Source of the DNA: Bacteroidales bacterium
GTDB lineage: Bacteria > Bacteroidota > Bacteroidia > Bacteroidales > Muribaculaceae
Assembly (NCBI GenBank): GCA_019420545.1
Contig: JAHZGZ010000323.1
Location: forward strand, 1-6,417
Direction: 5' to 3'
Length of the DNA stretch: 6,417 nt
Part shown: piece after piece, positions 1 to 6,333 of the stretch
Layout of the letters: the number at the start of each line of letters is the position of its first letter
How positions within the stretch are numbered: the first letter of the stretch is position 1
Position numbers and translations under genes: made by a program
Notes under the pieces: generated by a model
Databases searched by the model: none
What the model saw: only the letters and a program-made list of their open reading frames with translations
What the model was told of the DNA's origin: nothing

Positions 1-1324
1 CGGCGAAGGCGTAGTCTATGCTCTCGGGGATGGTGATGGTATTCTCGGAGTCGAGGGCCGGGCGGAAGAGCTGATAGGGGAGCTCTACGGAAGCCATGTC
101 GGCACTCTGGTGGGAGACGATCATCACGGCGTTGGGGTTGAGCCAGCGGCCTGAGCTGACCTTGTTGAAGTCGGCGTCGACAACACGCTTCACGTAGCAG
201 TTCCAGGTGTCGGACGTGTCGGTGTGGTCGTTGGCGCCGAGGGTGCCGTCGTGGTCGGAGTCGTAGGTGATGGTAATGACACCTGCGTTTTCGGCATAGG
301 TCATGCGCGGGTCGGCCTTGGCGATATTCGCGAGTACGGTCCTGAGGTCATCGTCCCAGCCGCCGCTCCAGCGGTAGCCGTAGATGAGGTTCTCGGGGCC
401 GCGCTGATCGTTGAACTGGAATACGACAGTGGCGGCCTTCTCGCCCTCGCCTACCCAGAATTTTACTTTCTCCTGGTCGACGGGCTGCACTGCGGCTACG
501 GCCTCGTGCATCTGCTCGCCGTAGTCCGACATGTCGTAGTCGAGTTCCTGAGCAAGGTCGCCGCTTGTCTCGCCGTATCCCGAGCCGTTGAGTGGGGTGT
601 ATTTCCAGGCCTGTACGCCGCCGTCGGTGAGCACGGTGCTCGACATACCGAGGCCGGAGTAGCTCATATAGTCGTAGTCGTTGGGGCCGTGCCAGTAGCT
701 CCAGTATCCCTCGTACCATCCGGAGCGCCAGCGGAATTCGAAGCTGCCGGCATATCCGTCCTCAAGCTGCCAGTAATCATAGTCGTAGGCGGGATATCCG
801 TAGACGAATGCGTTGAGCGGATGCTCGATGATGCCGCTTGTGCGGGCGTTGGTGATGGCGTCGGCACACATCTGTTCGGCGGCATAGCCCGGGAAGGTCT
901 CCTGGCCCATCGAGGCGTTGGCTTCGAAGTAGCCGAACGACACCTCACCGGCGAGAGCCGCGCGGTCGAAGTCGTAACGGAGATAGTCGAGTTCCTCGCG
1001 TGCGGCGCTGATACCGAGGGCGTTGAGGGTAGAGCCCATTGTGCCGGTGTACTGTATCATTGCGGTGAGGATGCTGCTCTGGGATGCCACCGCGCGCACG
1101 AGATCCTCGCCGGTCTTCGTGCCGTTCCAGCGGTAGCCCCATACGTAGGACCGGTCGCTCTGACCGTCCTGAAAGTCGATTACCAGGGCGCATTTCTTTT
1201 CCCCGTCGGGGTCGCCTGCCCAGTGTTCGATCTGATCCCAGTCGACCCAGTCGACATATTCGACTGCATTGGCCGAGAGACATACCGACAGGGCGGCTGC
1301 GCATGTAAGTAAAGTTTTTTTCAT
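1..1324 (-). CDS. Secreted protein with duplicated GYRW module, probable corrinoid-uptake accessory (3' end outside window)
   Basis: Start ATG is at 1322-1324; 441 residues are visible before the window edge, so the C-terminus is missing. The N-terminus is a signal peptide (MKK, hydrophobic stretch, likely cut after SANA, residue 20). Cys8 and Cys15 do not sit in a convincing lipobox, so it is probably periplasmic or exported rather than a lipoprotein. The protein holds two related modules: residues 35-68 (W-x-G ... ALVIDFQDG ... VWGYRWNG, then TGEDL) and residues 290-323 (WVGEGEKAATVVFQF ... IYGYRWSGGW). Between them lies an aromatic-rich segment (about 195-245) with GYWSYW and a later VLTDGGVQAWKY. 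Residues 355-366 form a textbook EF-hand/dockerin-type calcium loop (Asp at 1, 3, 5 and 12, Gly at 6, Leu at 8). It follows the previous gene by 54 nt of A/T-rich DNA, so it is the fourth gene of the B12 operon. I recall similar GYRW proteins beside Bacteroidetes cobalamin loci, but the biochemical role is unknown to me; corrinoid binding is inferred from context. Confidence 0.85.
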   Translation of the reverse strand, partial: MKKTLLTCAAALSVCLSANAVEYVDWVDWDQIEHWAGDPDGEKKCALVIDFQDGQSDRSYVWGYRWNGTKTGEDLVRAVASQSSILTAMIQYTGTMGSTLNALGISAAREELDYLRYDFDRAALAGEVSFGYFEANASMGQETFPGYAAEQMCADAITNARTSGIIEHPLNAFVYGYPAYDYDYWQLEDGYAGSFEFRWRSGWYEGYWSYWHGPNDYDYMSYSGLGMSSTVLTDGGVQAWKYTPLNGSGYGETSGDLAQELDYDMSDYGEQMHEAVAAVQPVDQEKVKFWVGEGEKAATVVFQFNDQRGPENLIYGYRWSGGWDDDLRTVLANIAKADPRMTYAENAGVITITYDSDHDGTLGANDHTDTSDTWNCYVKRVVDADFNKVSSGRWLNPNAVMIVSHQSADMASVELPYQLFRPALDSENTITIPESIDYAFA

Positions 1325-1378
1325 TGTGGGAAAATGTAATTATGAATTGGGTAATATGTTTATTCTCAGATATGAACG

Positions 1379-2617
1379 TTATTTGCCGAGAGGGTCGGGG
1401 AGCGGGAGGCCCGGCGGGTCGATATGGAGGTCGGCGGCGCGCGACAGTTCTGTCGAGGTCTCGCCGAGCCATCCGCAATACTGGTTGAGGCCGGTGTATA
1501 CGCGTATGAAGTCGGCGCCGGGAAGGCTCACGGGGTTGCCGGCGGCATCTACCGCGCGGGATATGTCGAAGGAGTTGAGGTCGGCGAAGTCGTTGGGGTG
1601 GTTGTCGACATATCCCCATGGATAGGCGTAGAGCACATAGTAGCGCCCTGTGCCGCTCAGATCCTCGCCGTTGGGCGGAAGGAGGGATCCGGTGAACGAC
1701 AGTTCGTCGGCGCTCTCCCATAGCGGATAGTAGCTCTGGTTGTGGAATATGTTTTTGGCCACGTAGCCCGACGCGCCTTCTGAATCGGTCCAGGGGATGT
1801 ATACGAGGTCGTCGAGGTAGCCGTCGTCGTCCTCGACGGGGATATGGGCCGGATCGGGGCGGCGGTAGGTGATGGTGTAGCCGTGGCGTGTGGCGGGATT
1901 GGCGTACTCGCTTCCGGCAAGCTCGTACCAGGGGTCGTCGGGTAGGCCGTTGCAGTTGACGTCGTAGCTTACCATCACTATCCCCGGCTCGGCGGAGCCG
2001 CCCTTGGCGTCGGGGTTGGTAAGTTCGTAGAATGCGTTGCCCCATATGCGGAAGTCGTTTTCGCCGGGGACGTTGATCACCGTATGGTCGAATCCGAAGG
2101 TGACGTAGCCGCCATATCCTCCGAGCGATATCATGATGTCGTTGGTGCCGGAGATGGACTCCTCGGCTTTGCGGAGTATGTCGGCATAGGTGTCGCCCGG
2201 CTCGAAGCGCGGCATCTCGTTGATGAACTGGCCCGGGGCGGGACAGTACTCGTAGACGCGGGAGATGTAGGGGCTGTACTCCACCTCTTCATGTACGACG
2301 TTGACCGTGAAACAGAAGCTGTAGGGTGTGACGGGGTCGATGATATCGAAGCGCAGGCGGTAGGTACCCTCTTCGGCGGCGAGGAATATGTAGTCGCGGT
2401 CGGTCGACACCACCCTATCCTCCGCGCCGGGCATGGCGAGAGTCCATCGGTAGGCCTCGCCGGTAAGCGCGGGGTGGAGATCGAGCTTCTGCATGCGGTA
2501 TATATAGTATGTGTCGTCGATACCGAGGTTTACCATCGGTATGTCGGCCGTGCAGCCCGCGAGTAGGGCCGAGGCGGCGAGGGCGGCGCAGGATAATATG
2601 CAGTGGGGCTGTTTCAT
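1379..2617 (-). CDS. Surface lipoprotein with PKD-like domain, B12-locus accessory protein
   Basis: The chosen start gives 412 residues and a clean lipoprotein signal peptide: MKQ, hydrophobic core, lipobox LAGC with the lipidated Cys at 22. Residues about 36-108 have a PKD/Ig-like beta-sandwich pattern (YRWTL, then EEGTYRLRF, then FCFTVNV). From about 114 to the end is a large conserved domain with EYCPAPGQFINE (123-134), SLGGYGGYVTFGFDHT (164-179), GNAF (193-196), a calcium-loop-like D-x-N-x-N-G-L-P-D-D followed by PWYE (219-232), and near the C-terminus VDNHPND and VYTGLNQYCGWLGE. I recognise this arrangement as a 'cell surface protein' family commonly found beside btuB/btuG in Bacteroidales. 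It is predicted to sit in the outer membrane, possibly surface exposed. Its exact function is not known to me; it may help bind corrinoid or corrinoid-carrying ligands. I cannot tell from sequence whether it belongs to the described BtuH class. Two in-frame ATGs lie just upstream (2626, 2644). Confidence 0.88.
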   Translation of the reverse strand: MKQPHCILSCAALAASALLAGCTADIPMVNLGIDDTYYIYRMQKLDLHPALTGEAYRWTLAMPGAEDRVVSTDRDYIFLAAEEGTYRLRFDIIDPVTPYSFCFTVNVVHEEVEYSPYISRVYEYCPAPGQFINEMPRFEPGDTYADILRKAEESISGTNDIMISLGGYGGYVTFGFDHTVINVPGENDFRIWGNAFYELTNPDAKGGSAEPGIVMVSYDVNCNGLPDDPWYELAGSEYANPATRHGYTITYRRPDPAHIPVEDDDGYLDDLVYIPWTDSEGASGYVAKNIFHNQSYYPLWESADELSFTGSLLPPNGEDLSGTGRYYVLYAYPWGYVDNHPNDFADLNSFDISRAVDAAGNPVSLPGADFIRVYTGLNQYCGWLGETSTELSRAADLHIDPPGLPLPDPLGK

Positions 2618-2644
2618 CGTGATCATAGTTGTCGTGGTGATCAT
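2615..2644 (-). promoter_or_regulatory. Three in-frame start candidates with ATGA stop/start overlap
   Basis: The stop codon of btuG (TGA, 2641-2643) overlaps an ATG at 2642-2644 in the classic ATGA arrangement. Two further in-frame ATGs follow at 2626 and 2617. The 8-mer ATGATCAC occurs twice (starting at 2644 and 2626). Starting at 2644 would add nine residues (MITTTTMIT) before the signal peptide. The last ATG gives the most normal lipoprotein signal, so it was chosen, but the overlap suggests that translation may be coupled to btuG. No Shine-Dalgarno sequence precedes any of them, which is usual in Bacteroidetes. Confidence 0.55.
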
Positions 2645-3801
2645 CGCGGGAGGAAAGCTATGTGGGCGGGTATGTCGCCGGTGCGCACGCTCCACTTGCG
2701 GCGCCCCTGACGGTCGAAGCAGTAAAGGGTGCCGGAGGAAACGTAGTTTTTCGCGTCGGTGACGAAGATATCGCCCGTCTCGGGGTGGATGGCGATACCG
2801 TAGGGGATGGTGATGTCGCGGTCGGTGCCGTCGGTGATGAAATTGGTCGACACCACCCGGCGCGTGCGCACGTCGATTATGCCGTAGCTGATGGTGTTGG
2901 AGGCGGTATAGTTGTTCCACTCGGTGGCGTAGTAATAGAGGGAGTCGCCGCGGATGGCCATGTTGGAGCATGCCACGGGGATGGTGTCGGCGACCACCAT
3001 CTGGTTGTAGCCTGGCTTCTTCTCCATCACGAAGAGGCGCGAGGGGCGCGACTGGTAGTCGCCGCGCGATGATACCCACAGCTTCTTGTAGCGGTCCTGC
3101 TTGAGGCGGTGGAGGTTGATGCCGACGGGTATCTGCTGCACCTGCTTGAAGTCGATCATCTGGATGACCGACACGGTGTTGTCGTAGTTGGGCACGCGGT
3201 AGCCACCGGAGTTGGCCACGTACATGTAGTCGTCGACAATCTCCATCTCCTCGGGCTGATATCCCACGCTTACCTTGCGCGTCACGGCGAGCGACGCGGT
3301 GTCGACCTCGTATACGGCGCCTTTGGGCGCGTCGGGGTCGATTAGCACCGGGCCGACGTAGGAGCTTACGTAGGCCTTTCCGCGGTAGAAGCGCACGTAG
3401 CGGCAGTTGGGTATGGCGACCTGGCCGATGCGCACACCGGTGCGGGCGTCCATCACCTCGACCTTGTGGGAGCAGTTGACCACCACGTAGAGGCGCGAAC
3501 CGTATATGCCGATGTCGTTGCCGACGTCGCCCAGCTCCTTTACGACGGTGGGGTTGCGCTCGGCGTAGAAGTTGCGTGCATACAGGCCGGTGAAGTAGTC
3601 GAAATAGTCGAGCGAGCACTTGTTGGAGCCCATGTTTCCCTCGTTGACGAGGTAGAACCCGCGCACATTTGTCCCGGGCGCGGGAGTCTCCGGGATGATG
3701 TCGTACTCCGTGGGCACCACAAGCTCGTCCTCGCGACAGCTTGTGGCGACCAACAGGAGTTGCAGACAATAAAGAATCTTTACTATGTTGTTGTTTAGCA
3801 T
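2641..3801 (-). CDS. btuG: BtuG-like surface cobalamin-binding beta-propeller lipoprotein
   Basis: 386 residues. The N-terminus (MLNNNIVKI, hydrophobic core, VATSC) is a lipoprotein signal peptide with the lipidated Cys at 22. The following REDE is an acidic stretch like the Bacteroidetes surface-export signal, so it should be displayed on the outside of the cell. The rest reads as a YncE/DUF5074-type beta-propeller: GFYLVNEGNMGSNKCSLDYFD at 48-68, regularly spaced blade strands such as YGSRLYVVVN, GKAYVSSY, DDYMYVANSGGY and KKLWVSS, and a closing PYGIAIHPETGDIFVTD blade from about 333. Known Bacteroides BtuG binds B12 extremely tightly and forms a lid on BtuB; position directly after btuB (38 nt gap) fits this. 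The start at 3801 is preferred because it supplies the signal peptide; the frame stays open further upstream inside btuB, but that part is arginine/proline-rich shadow sequence. Main alternative: a YncE-like propeller for another ligand, unlikely given the riboswitch and btuB. Confidence 0.88.
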   Translation of the reverse strand: MLNNNIVKILYCLQLLLVATSCREDELVVPTEYDIIPETPAPGTNVRGFYLVNEGNMGSNKCSLDYFDYFTGLYARNFYAERNPTVVKELGDVGNDIGIYGSRLYVVVNCSHKVEVMDARTGVRIGQVAIPNCRYVRFYRGKAYVSSYVGPVLIDPDAPKGAVYEVDTASLAVTRKVSVGYQPEEMEIVDDYMYVANSGGYRVPNYDNTVSVIQMIDFKQVQQIPVGINLHRLKQDRYKKLWVSSRGDYQSRPSRLFVMEKKPGYNQMVVADTIPVACSNMAIRGDSLYYYATEWNNYTASNTISYGIIDVRTRRVVSTNFITDGTDRDITIPYGIAIHPETGDIFVTDAKNYVSSGTLYCFDRQGRRKWSVRTGDIPAHIAFLPR

Positions 3802-3839
3802 GTTATCTTGTGGATGGAGAGCGGACGGTAACGTGTATT

Positions 3840-5849
3840 TCAGATCTCGACGGTGAGAGTGAAGCGGCAGTTGCGCTTGGGCATGGGGTAGTTGATGATT
3901 ACGTCGTAGTCCTGGCTGAGGAGGTTGTTGACCTCGATGAGTCCGCGCATGGCCACGCGCCCGAGGCGGAACTCCTTGCTGAGGGATATGTCGGATGTGT
4001 ACCAGGGCTGTGTGTAGTTGTAGCGGATGTTTTCCTGCTGGTTGTAGCGCTCGCCGACGTATATCCATGAGTAGTTGAGGCTCCAGCCGCGCCACTGCGC
4101 GTTGGCGACTGCCGCACCGGAATGGCGCGGTATGTAGGGTATCTGGTCGCGGTAGTAGTTGTCGGCGGGATTGGTTACGTCGATGGCGCGCTGGAAGGTG
4201 TACTGTGCGCGTGCGGTGATGTAGAGGTTGCGGATGGGGTTGACGGTGATGAGGGCGCTGACGTCGATGCCGCGGATATCGACTACGCCGAGGTTGAGCA
4301 TCGTCCAGCGGAACTGCTGCCCCTTGGGGTAGGCCACGATCTTGTCGCGCACCTTATTATAATATGCGTCGGCGCTTATGCGGAGCGCGCTTACGAATCC
4401 GCGTGAGGAGGTACGGTCGTAGAGCAGTCCGGCGTTGTACTGGGTGACACGCTCGGGCGAGAGCTGCGAGTTGCCCATGTCGGCATAGTAGAGGTCGTTG
4501 AAGGTGGGCATGCGGAACGAGCGCTTTACGAAGGCGCGCACGGAGAAGTCGTTGGAACGGAGCGGATAGAGCGAGATGAAGAGCGCGGGGGTGACCACAT
4601 GCTTGTCGGGGGGCGCCTGCTGGCCGCGCAGGCGGTCGTGGATGAATGTGGCGAGGATGCTCCCCTGAGCCTTGACGCGGGGGAGGTCGATGGCGGTGGC
4701 CGCCGAGAGCATGTTGGTGATGCGGTCGGGCTTGGCGAATCCGTACATGTCGGCGGCGAGGGTGTTCCACATCAGGTCGTAGCTCGCCGAGACCTGCCAT
4801 CGTGGGGTGATCTCGAACTCGTTGGCCGAGGAGAGGTACAGCTCTTTCTGGCGGTATAGGTTGTCGATCTTTATCTGCTTGTCGTCGTTGTTGACGTAGT
4901 GGGTGCGGTAGGCGGCGTACTTGATGCTGTTGAGGGTGGAGAATCTGCCGAAATATCCGGTGAAGCGTCCCTGCACGAATGAGTTGTTGTCCCAGATGCG
5001 CTCGCCGCGGCGCCATACGTTGTTGACGATGGCGCCGGGGACTCCGCGCTCGGATGTGTAGTTGTAGGCTTTGAAAGTCCATGACCCGCGGGCGAGCGAT
5101 CCGTTGAGGTTAAGCTCGATGCGGGTGGCGTCGATGTCGCCGTTCTGGCGCACGGCAACTGTGTCGTAGGCGAGCTCGCCGGCGGGGTTAACGCGGCGGT
5201 AGCGGAAGCGGTATTTTCCGCTTGAGTTGAGCCACTCGGTGCTGAGCGACGCGCTCACGCGCGGCGACAGCTTCAGCTCGACGAGTGCCGAAGGGTTGAT
5301 GAGGTCGAAGGAGCCTGTGCGCACTGTGGCGCGGGCATGGTAGTACTCTCCGGCTTCGAAGCGCGGGGTACGTGTGCGCATATAGATTGTGCCGGCGGCT
5401 CCGAAGTCTTTGGCGGCCTGGAGGATTTCGCTTTTCTGGCCGTTGTAGAGCGAGAGGGTCTCGATGTTGTCGAGGGAGAACTGTCCGAGGTCGATCTGTC
5501 CGTTCTGGGCGTTGCCCAGCTCCACGCCGTCGTAAACGACACCGGTATGGTTGGTGCCCATCGAGCGGATGTTGACGGTCTTTATGCCGCCGACACCGCC
5601 GTAGTCCTTTACCTGGACTCCGGAGAAGTAGCGCAGGGCGTCGGCCACGCTGTTGCTGTTGAGGCGGTGGAGTTCGTCGCCCTCGAGGGTCTGGGCGGGG
5701 ATTATGTCGGCGGCGGGGCGCTGTGCGGTGACCACGACCTCACTGAGGCTGCGGGTGAGGGAGTCGGCGGGTTGCGCGGCATATGCATGTGGCGCCGCAA
5801 TCAGGGCCATCATCGCCGGGATGAGGGTTGTCGGTATTGTATTTCCCAT
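3840..5849 (-). CDS. btuB: TonB-dependent outer-membrane cobalamin transporter BtuB
   Basis: 669 residues, slightly longer than the E. coli BtuB. It imports corrinoids across the outer membrane using TonB-ExbBD energy. The signal peptide ends in AYA (likely cut after residue 24). A TonB box EVVVTA follows at 37-42. The plug domain is about 45-150 (GDELHRLNSNSVADALRYFSG at 57-77; the DYGGVGGIKTVNIRSMGTNHTGVVYDG stretch at 82-108), then a 22-strand-type barrel rich in alternating aromatic residues to the end. There is no N-terminal carboxypeptidase-like domain, unlike SusC proteins, which fits the BtuB class. The riboswitch upstream and btuG downstream make the cobalamin substrate assignment strong. 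Odd points: the signal peptide has no Lys/Arg at its N-terminus, and the last residue is Ile (FTLTVEI) where outer-membrane barrels usually end in Phe. The ATG at 5849 is the only plausible start; it lies 22 nt after the leader terminator, and no SD sequence is visible. Confidence 0.93.
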   Translation of the reverse strand: MGNTIPTTLIPAMMALIAAPHAYAAQPADSLTRSLSEVVVTAQRPAADIIPAQTLEGDELHRLNSNSVADALRYFSGVQVKDYGGVGGIKTVNIRSMGTNHTGVVYDGVELGNAQNGQIDLGQFSLDNIETLSLYNGQKSEILQAAKDFGAAGTIYMRTRTPRFEAGEYYHARATVRTGSFDLINPSALVELKLSPRVSASLSTEWLNSSGKYRFRYRRVNPAGELAYDTVAVRQNGDIDATRIELNLNGSLARGSWTFKAYNYTSERGVPGAIVNNVWRRGERIWDNNSFVQGRFTGYFGRFSTLNSIKYAAYRTHYVNNDDKQIKIDNLYRQKELYLSSANEFEITPRWQVSASYDLMWNTLAADMYGFAKPDRITNMLSAATAIDLPRVKAQGSILATFIHDRLRGQQAPPDKHVVTPALFISLYPLRSNDFSVRAFVKRSFRMPTFNDLYYADMGNSQLSPERVTQYNAGLLYDRTSSRGFVSALRISADAYYNKVRDKIVAYPKGQQFRWTMLNLGVVDIRGIDVSALITVNPIRNLYITARAQYTFQRAIDVTNPADNYYRDQIPYIPRHSGAAVANAQWRGWSLNYSWIYVGERYNQQENIRYNYTQPWYTSDISLSKEFRLGRVAMRGLIEVNNLLSQDYDVIINYPMPKRNCRFTLTVEI

Positions 5850-5870
5850 CAGAAATGTGTTGATACTCAG

Positions 5871-5919
5871 AATAAAAAATCCCGTCTGCGTATCTACAGG
5901 GTCTATACGCTTACGGGAT
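5871..5919 (-). terminator. Intrinsic terminator in btuB leader (riboswitch OFF structure)
   Basis: On the minus strand, ATCCCGT (5913-5919) pairs with ACGGGAT (5879-5885). After a 2x2 internal loop, GCGTAT (5905-5910) pairs with ATACGC (5888-5893) around an 11-nt loop. The 3' arm runs straight into TTTTT and then ATT (5871-5878). This is a canonical Rho-independent terminator. It lies downstream of the cobalamin aptamer and only about 22 nt before the btuB ATG, so it would stop transcription before the operon is read. It is a leader attenuator rather than the end of an upstream gene. Confidence 0.85.
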
Positions 5920-5936
5920 CTGTTCTGTGGGGTAGG

Positions 5937-5963
5937 GCACCCATATCATTGCGATATGAGGGC
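5937..5963 (-). other. Hairpin within btuB leader
   Basis: CATATC (5953-5958) and GATATG (5942-5947) pair perfectly around a 5-nt loop, with an added G-U and C-G pair outside and two more pairs after a single mismatch. There is no T-tract after it, so it is not a terminator. It sits between the two arms of the candidate antiterminator and may simply compact that loop. Confidence 0.45.
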
Positions 5964-5991
5964 GCATACAATACAAGTCAACCTATGGTTT

Positions 5992-6014
5992 CCGCCCGCG
6001 GGGGTGTGCGGCGG
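5992..6014 (-). other. GC-rich leader hairpin holding a possible riboswitch loop partner
   Basis: CCGCC (6010-6014) can pair with GGCGG (5992-5996) on the minus strand. The adjoining GCGGG (5995-5999) is complementary to CCCGC (6195-6199), which lies in a small hairpin loop of the aptamer (ACAG/CTGT stem, 6189-6205) in the position of L5. In class-I cobalamin riboswitches, L5 makes a kissing contact with a downstream loop (L13), so this is a candidate L13, although part of GCGGG would sit in the stem and the spacing from the aptamer is longer than usual. Confidence 0.3.
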
Positions 6015-6041
6015 GGGAAAAGTCAGTCGAAGTCCATAATC

Positions 6042-6068
6042 CCGTAGACTTTAGTCTGCATATTACGG
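6042..6068 (-). promoter_or_regulatory. Hairpin immediately downstream of aptamer, alternative partner of antiterminator arm
   Basis: CCGTA (6064-6068) pairs with TACGG (6042-6046) on the minus strand, enclosing a loop that can itself fold as AGAC/GTCT (6046-6057 region, partly exclusive). Its 3' side is the same TACGG used by the candidate antiterminator, so forming this hairpin would release the terminator 5' arm. This makes it a possible anti-antiterminator that forms when the adjacent aptamer is ligand-bound. Confidence 0.4.
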
Positions 6069-6073
6069 CAATG

Positions 6074-6272
6074 GCAGGTCTTCTGACTTGTCCCGGCGAT
6101 GTCGCGCCTTCTCGGAGCTTTTGTGCCGTGGTGGCGGCAGGTGTGCTCCAATGGCATATTGCGGCATGCTTTTTGGCTTGGGGGACTTACAGCAGCGGGT
6201 ACTGTTCCGGATTCTCACCGGATTCCCTTTTCATCGGGCGGGGTGCGTGCGATCCCCGTTCCGAAACCTTGC
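6074..6272 (-). promoter_or_regulatory. Cobalamin (AdoCbl) riboswitch aptamer
   Basis: The minus strand carries the conserved cobalamin aptamer landmarks in order. The outer stem P1 is GCaAGGTTT (6264-6272) with AGACCTGC (6074-6081), with a bulged A. The core at 6185-6231 reads AAAAGGGAAT, CCGGTGAGAATCCGG, then a short hairpin ACAG/CTGT with CCCGC in its loop, then TGTAAGT. The B12 box is at 6106-6135, GCCACCACGG at one end and GAGAAGGC at the other, close to the GCCAC...GGGAAGGC consensus. The 3' end AGTCAGAAGACCTGCC is the typical closing segment. The length of about 200 nt is usual. It lies upstream of btuB and should repress the operon when intracellular B12 is high. Sub-class (adenosyl- versus aqua-/methylcobalamin) cannot be told with certainty; the large peripheral arm after the core suggests the AdoCbl class. 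Confidence 0.93.
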
Positions 6273-6276
6273 GGGA

Positions 6277-6284
6277 CAAAGATA
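6277..6284 (-). promoter_or_regulatory. Bacteroidetes-type -7 promoter box of the btuB operon
   Basis: TATCTTTG on the minus strand matches the Bacteroidetes primary sigma -7 consensus TAnnTTTG exactly. Transcription would start around 6268-6272, right at the 5' strand of aptamer stem P1, so the RNA would begin almost at the riboswitch. No clear TTTG -33 element is present at the expected distance; that position falls inside the inverted repeat at 6289-6333. Confidence 0.7.
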
Positions 6285-6288
6285 CGAG

Positions 6289-6333
6289 AAAATCCGGAAA
6301 AAGCCGTGCGGGGTGCGGTTTTTTCCGGATTTT
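6289..6333. repeat. 17-bp inverted repeat, possible bidirectional terminator upstream of btuB promoter
   Basis: AAAATCCGGAAAAAGCC (6289-6305) pairs with GGTTTTTTCCGGATTTT (6317-6333): 16 Watson-Crick pairs and one G-T, with an 11-nt GC-rich loop. T-runs flank the loop-proximal GC pairs on both strands, so it could act as a terminator in either direction and insulate the B12 operon from its neighbour. An outer pair, GCGGGACAAA (6271-6280) and TTTGTCCTGC (6331-6340), matches at 9 of 10 positions and could extend the structure around the promoter. It ends only a few bases upstream of the -7 box. Confidence 0.65.

Larger units (their letters stand above)
5912..6046 (-). promoter_or_regulatory. 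Candidate antiterminator pairing in riboswitch expression platform
   Basis: The minus-strand 8-mer TACGGGAT (6039-6046) is perfectly complementary to ATCCCGTA (5912-5919), which contains the 5' arm of the terminator; a G-T pair (6038/5920) extends it to nine. The 7-mer ACGGGAT is thus present twice, once upstream and once as the terminator 3' arm, the usual sign of mutually exclusive structures. If the upstream copy captures the 5' arm, the terminator cannot form and btuB is transcribed. Between the two arms lie further hairpins: CCGCC/GGCGG (5992-6014, counted on either strand) and CATATC/GATATG (5942-5958). Which state ligand binding favours is inferred, not shown. Confidence 0.6.

Noticed and set aside
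224..1312. Long plus-strand open frame (362 codons) opposite the GYRW-module gene
   Set aside because: Val/Gly/Ala-rich composition, no signal or motif, and fully antisense to a gene with a signal peptide and repeated domain; a GC-driven shadow.
1325..1378. Possible internal promoter before the last gene
   Set aside because: The 54-nt gap is A/T-rich but only holds a TAnnTTTG-like match with a mismatch (TACATTTT) too close to the ATG to serve as a -7 box for it.
2618..3769. Upstream continuation of the accessory lipoprotein's reading frame across btuG
   Set aside because: The extension is Arg/His/Pro-rich without motifs and overlaps btuG in another frame; the lipoprotein signal peptide starts at 2617.
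3802..4095. Upstream continuation of the btuG frame into btuB
   Set aside because: Low-complexity Arg/Pro/Gln-rich shadow overlapping the btuB C-terminus; the lipoprotein signal peptide begins at 3801.
5337..6047. Plus-strand open frame covering the btuB 5' end and leader
   Set aside because: Antisense to the TonB box/plug domain and to the riboswitch expression platform; no recognisable protein features.
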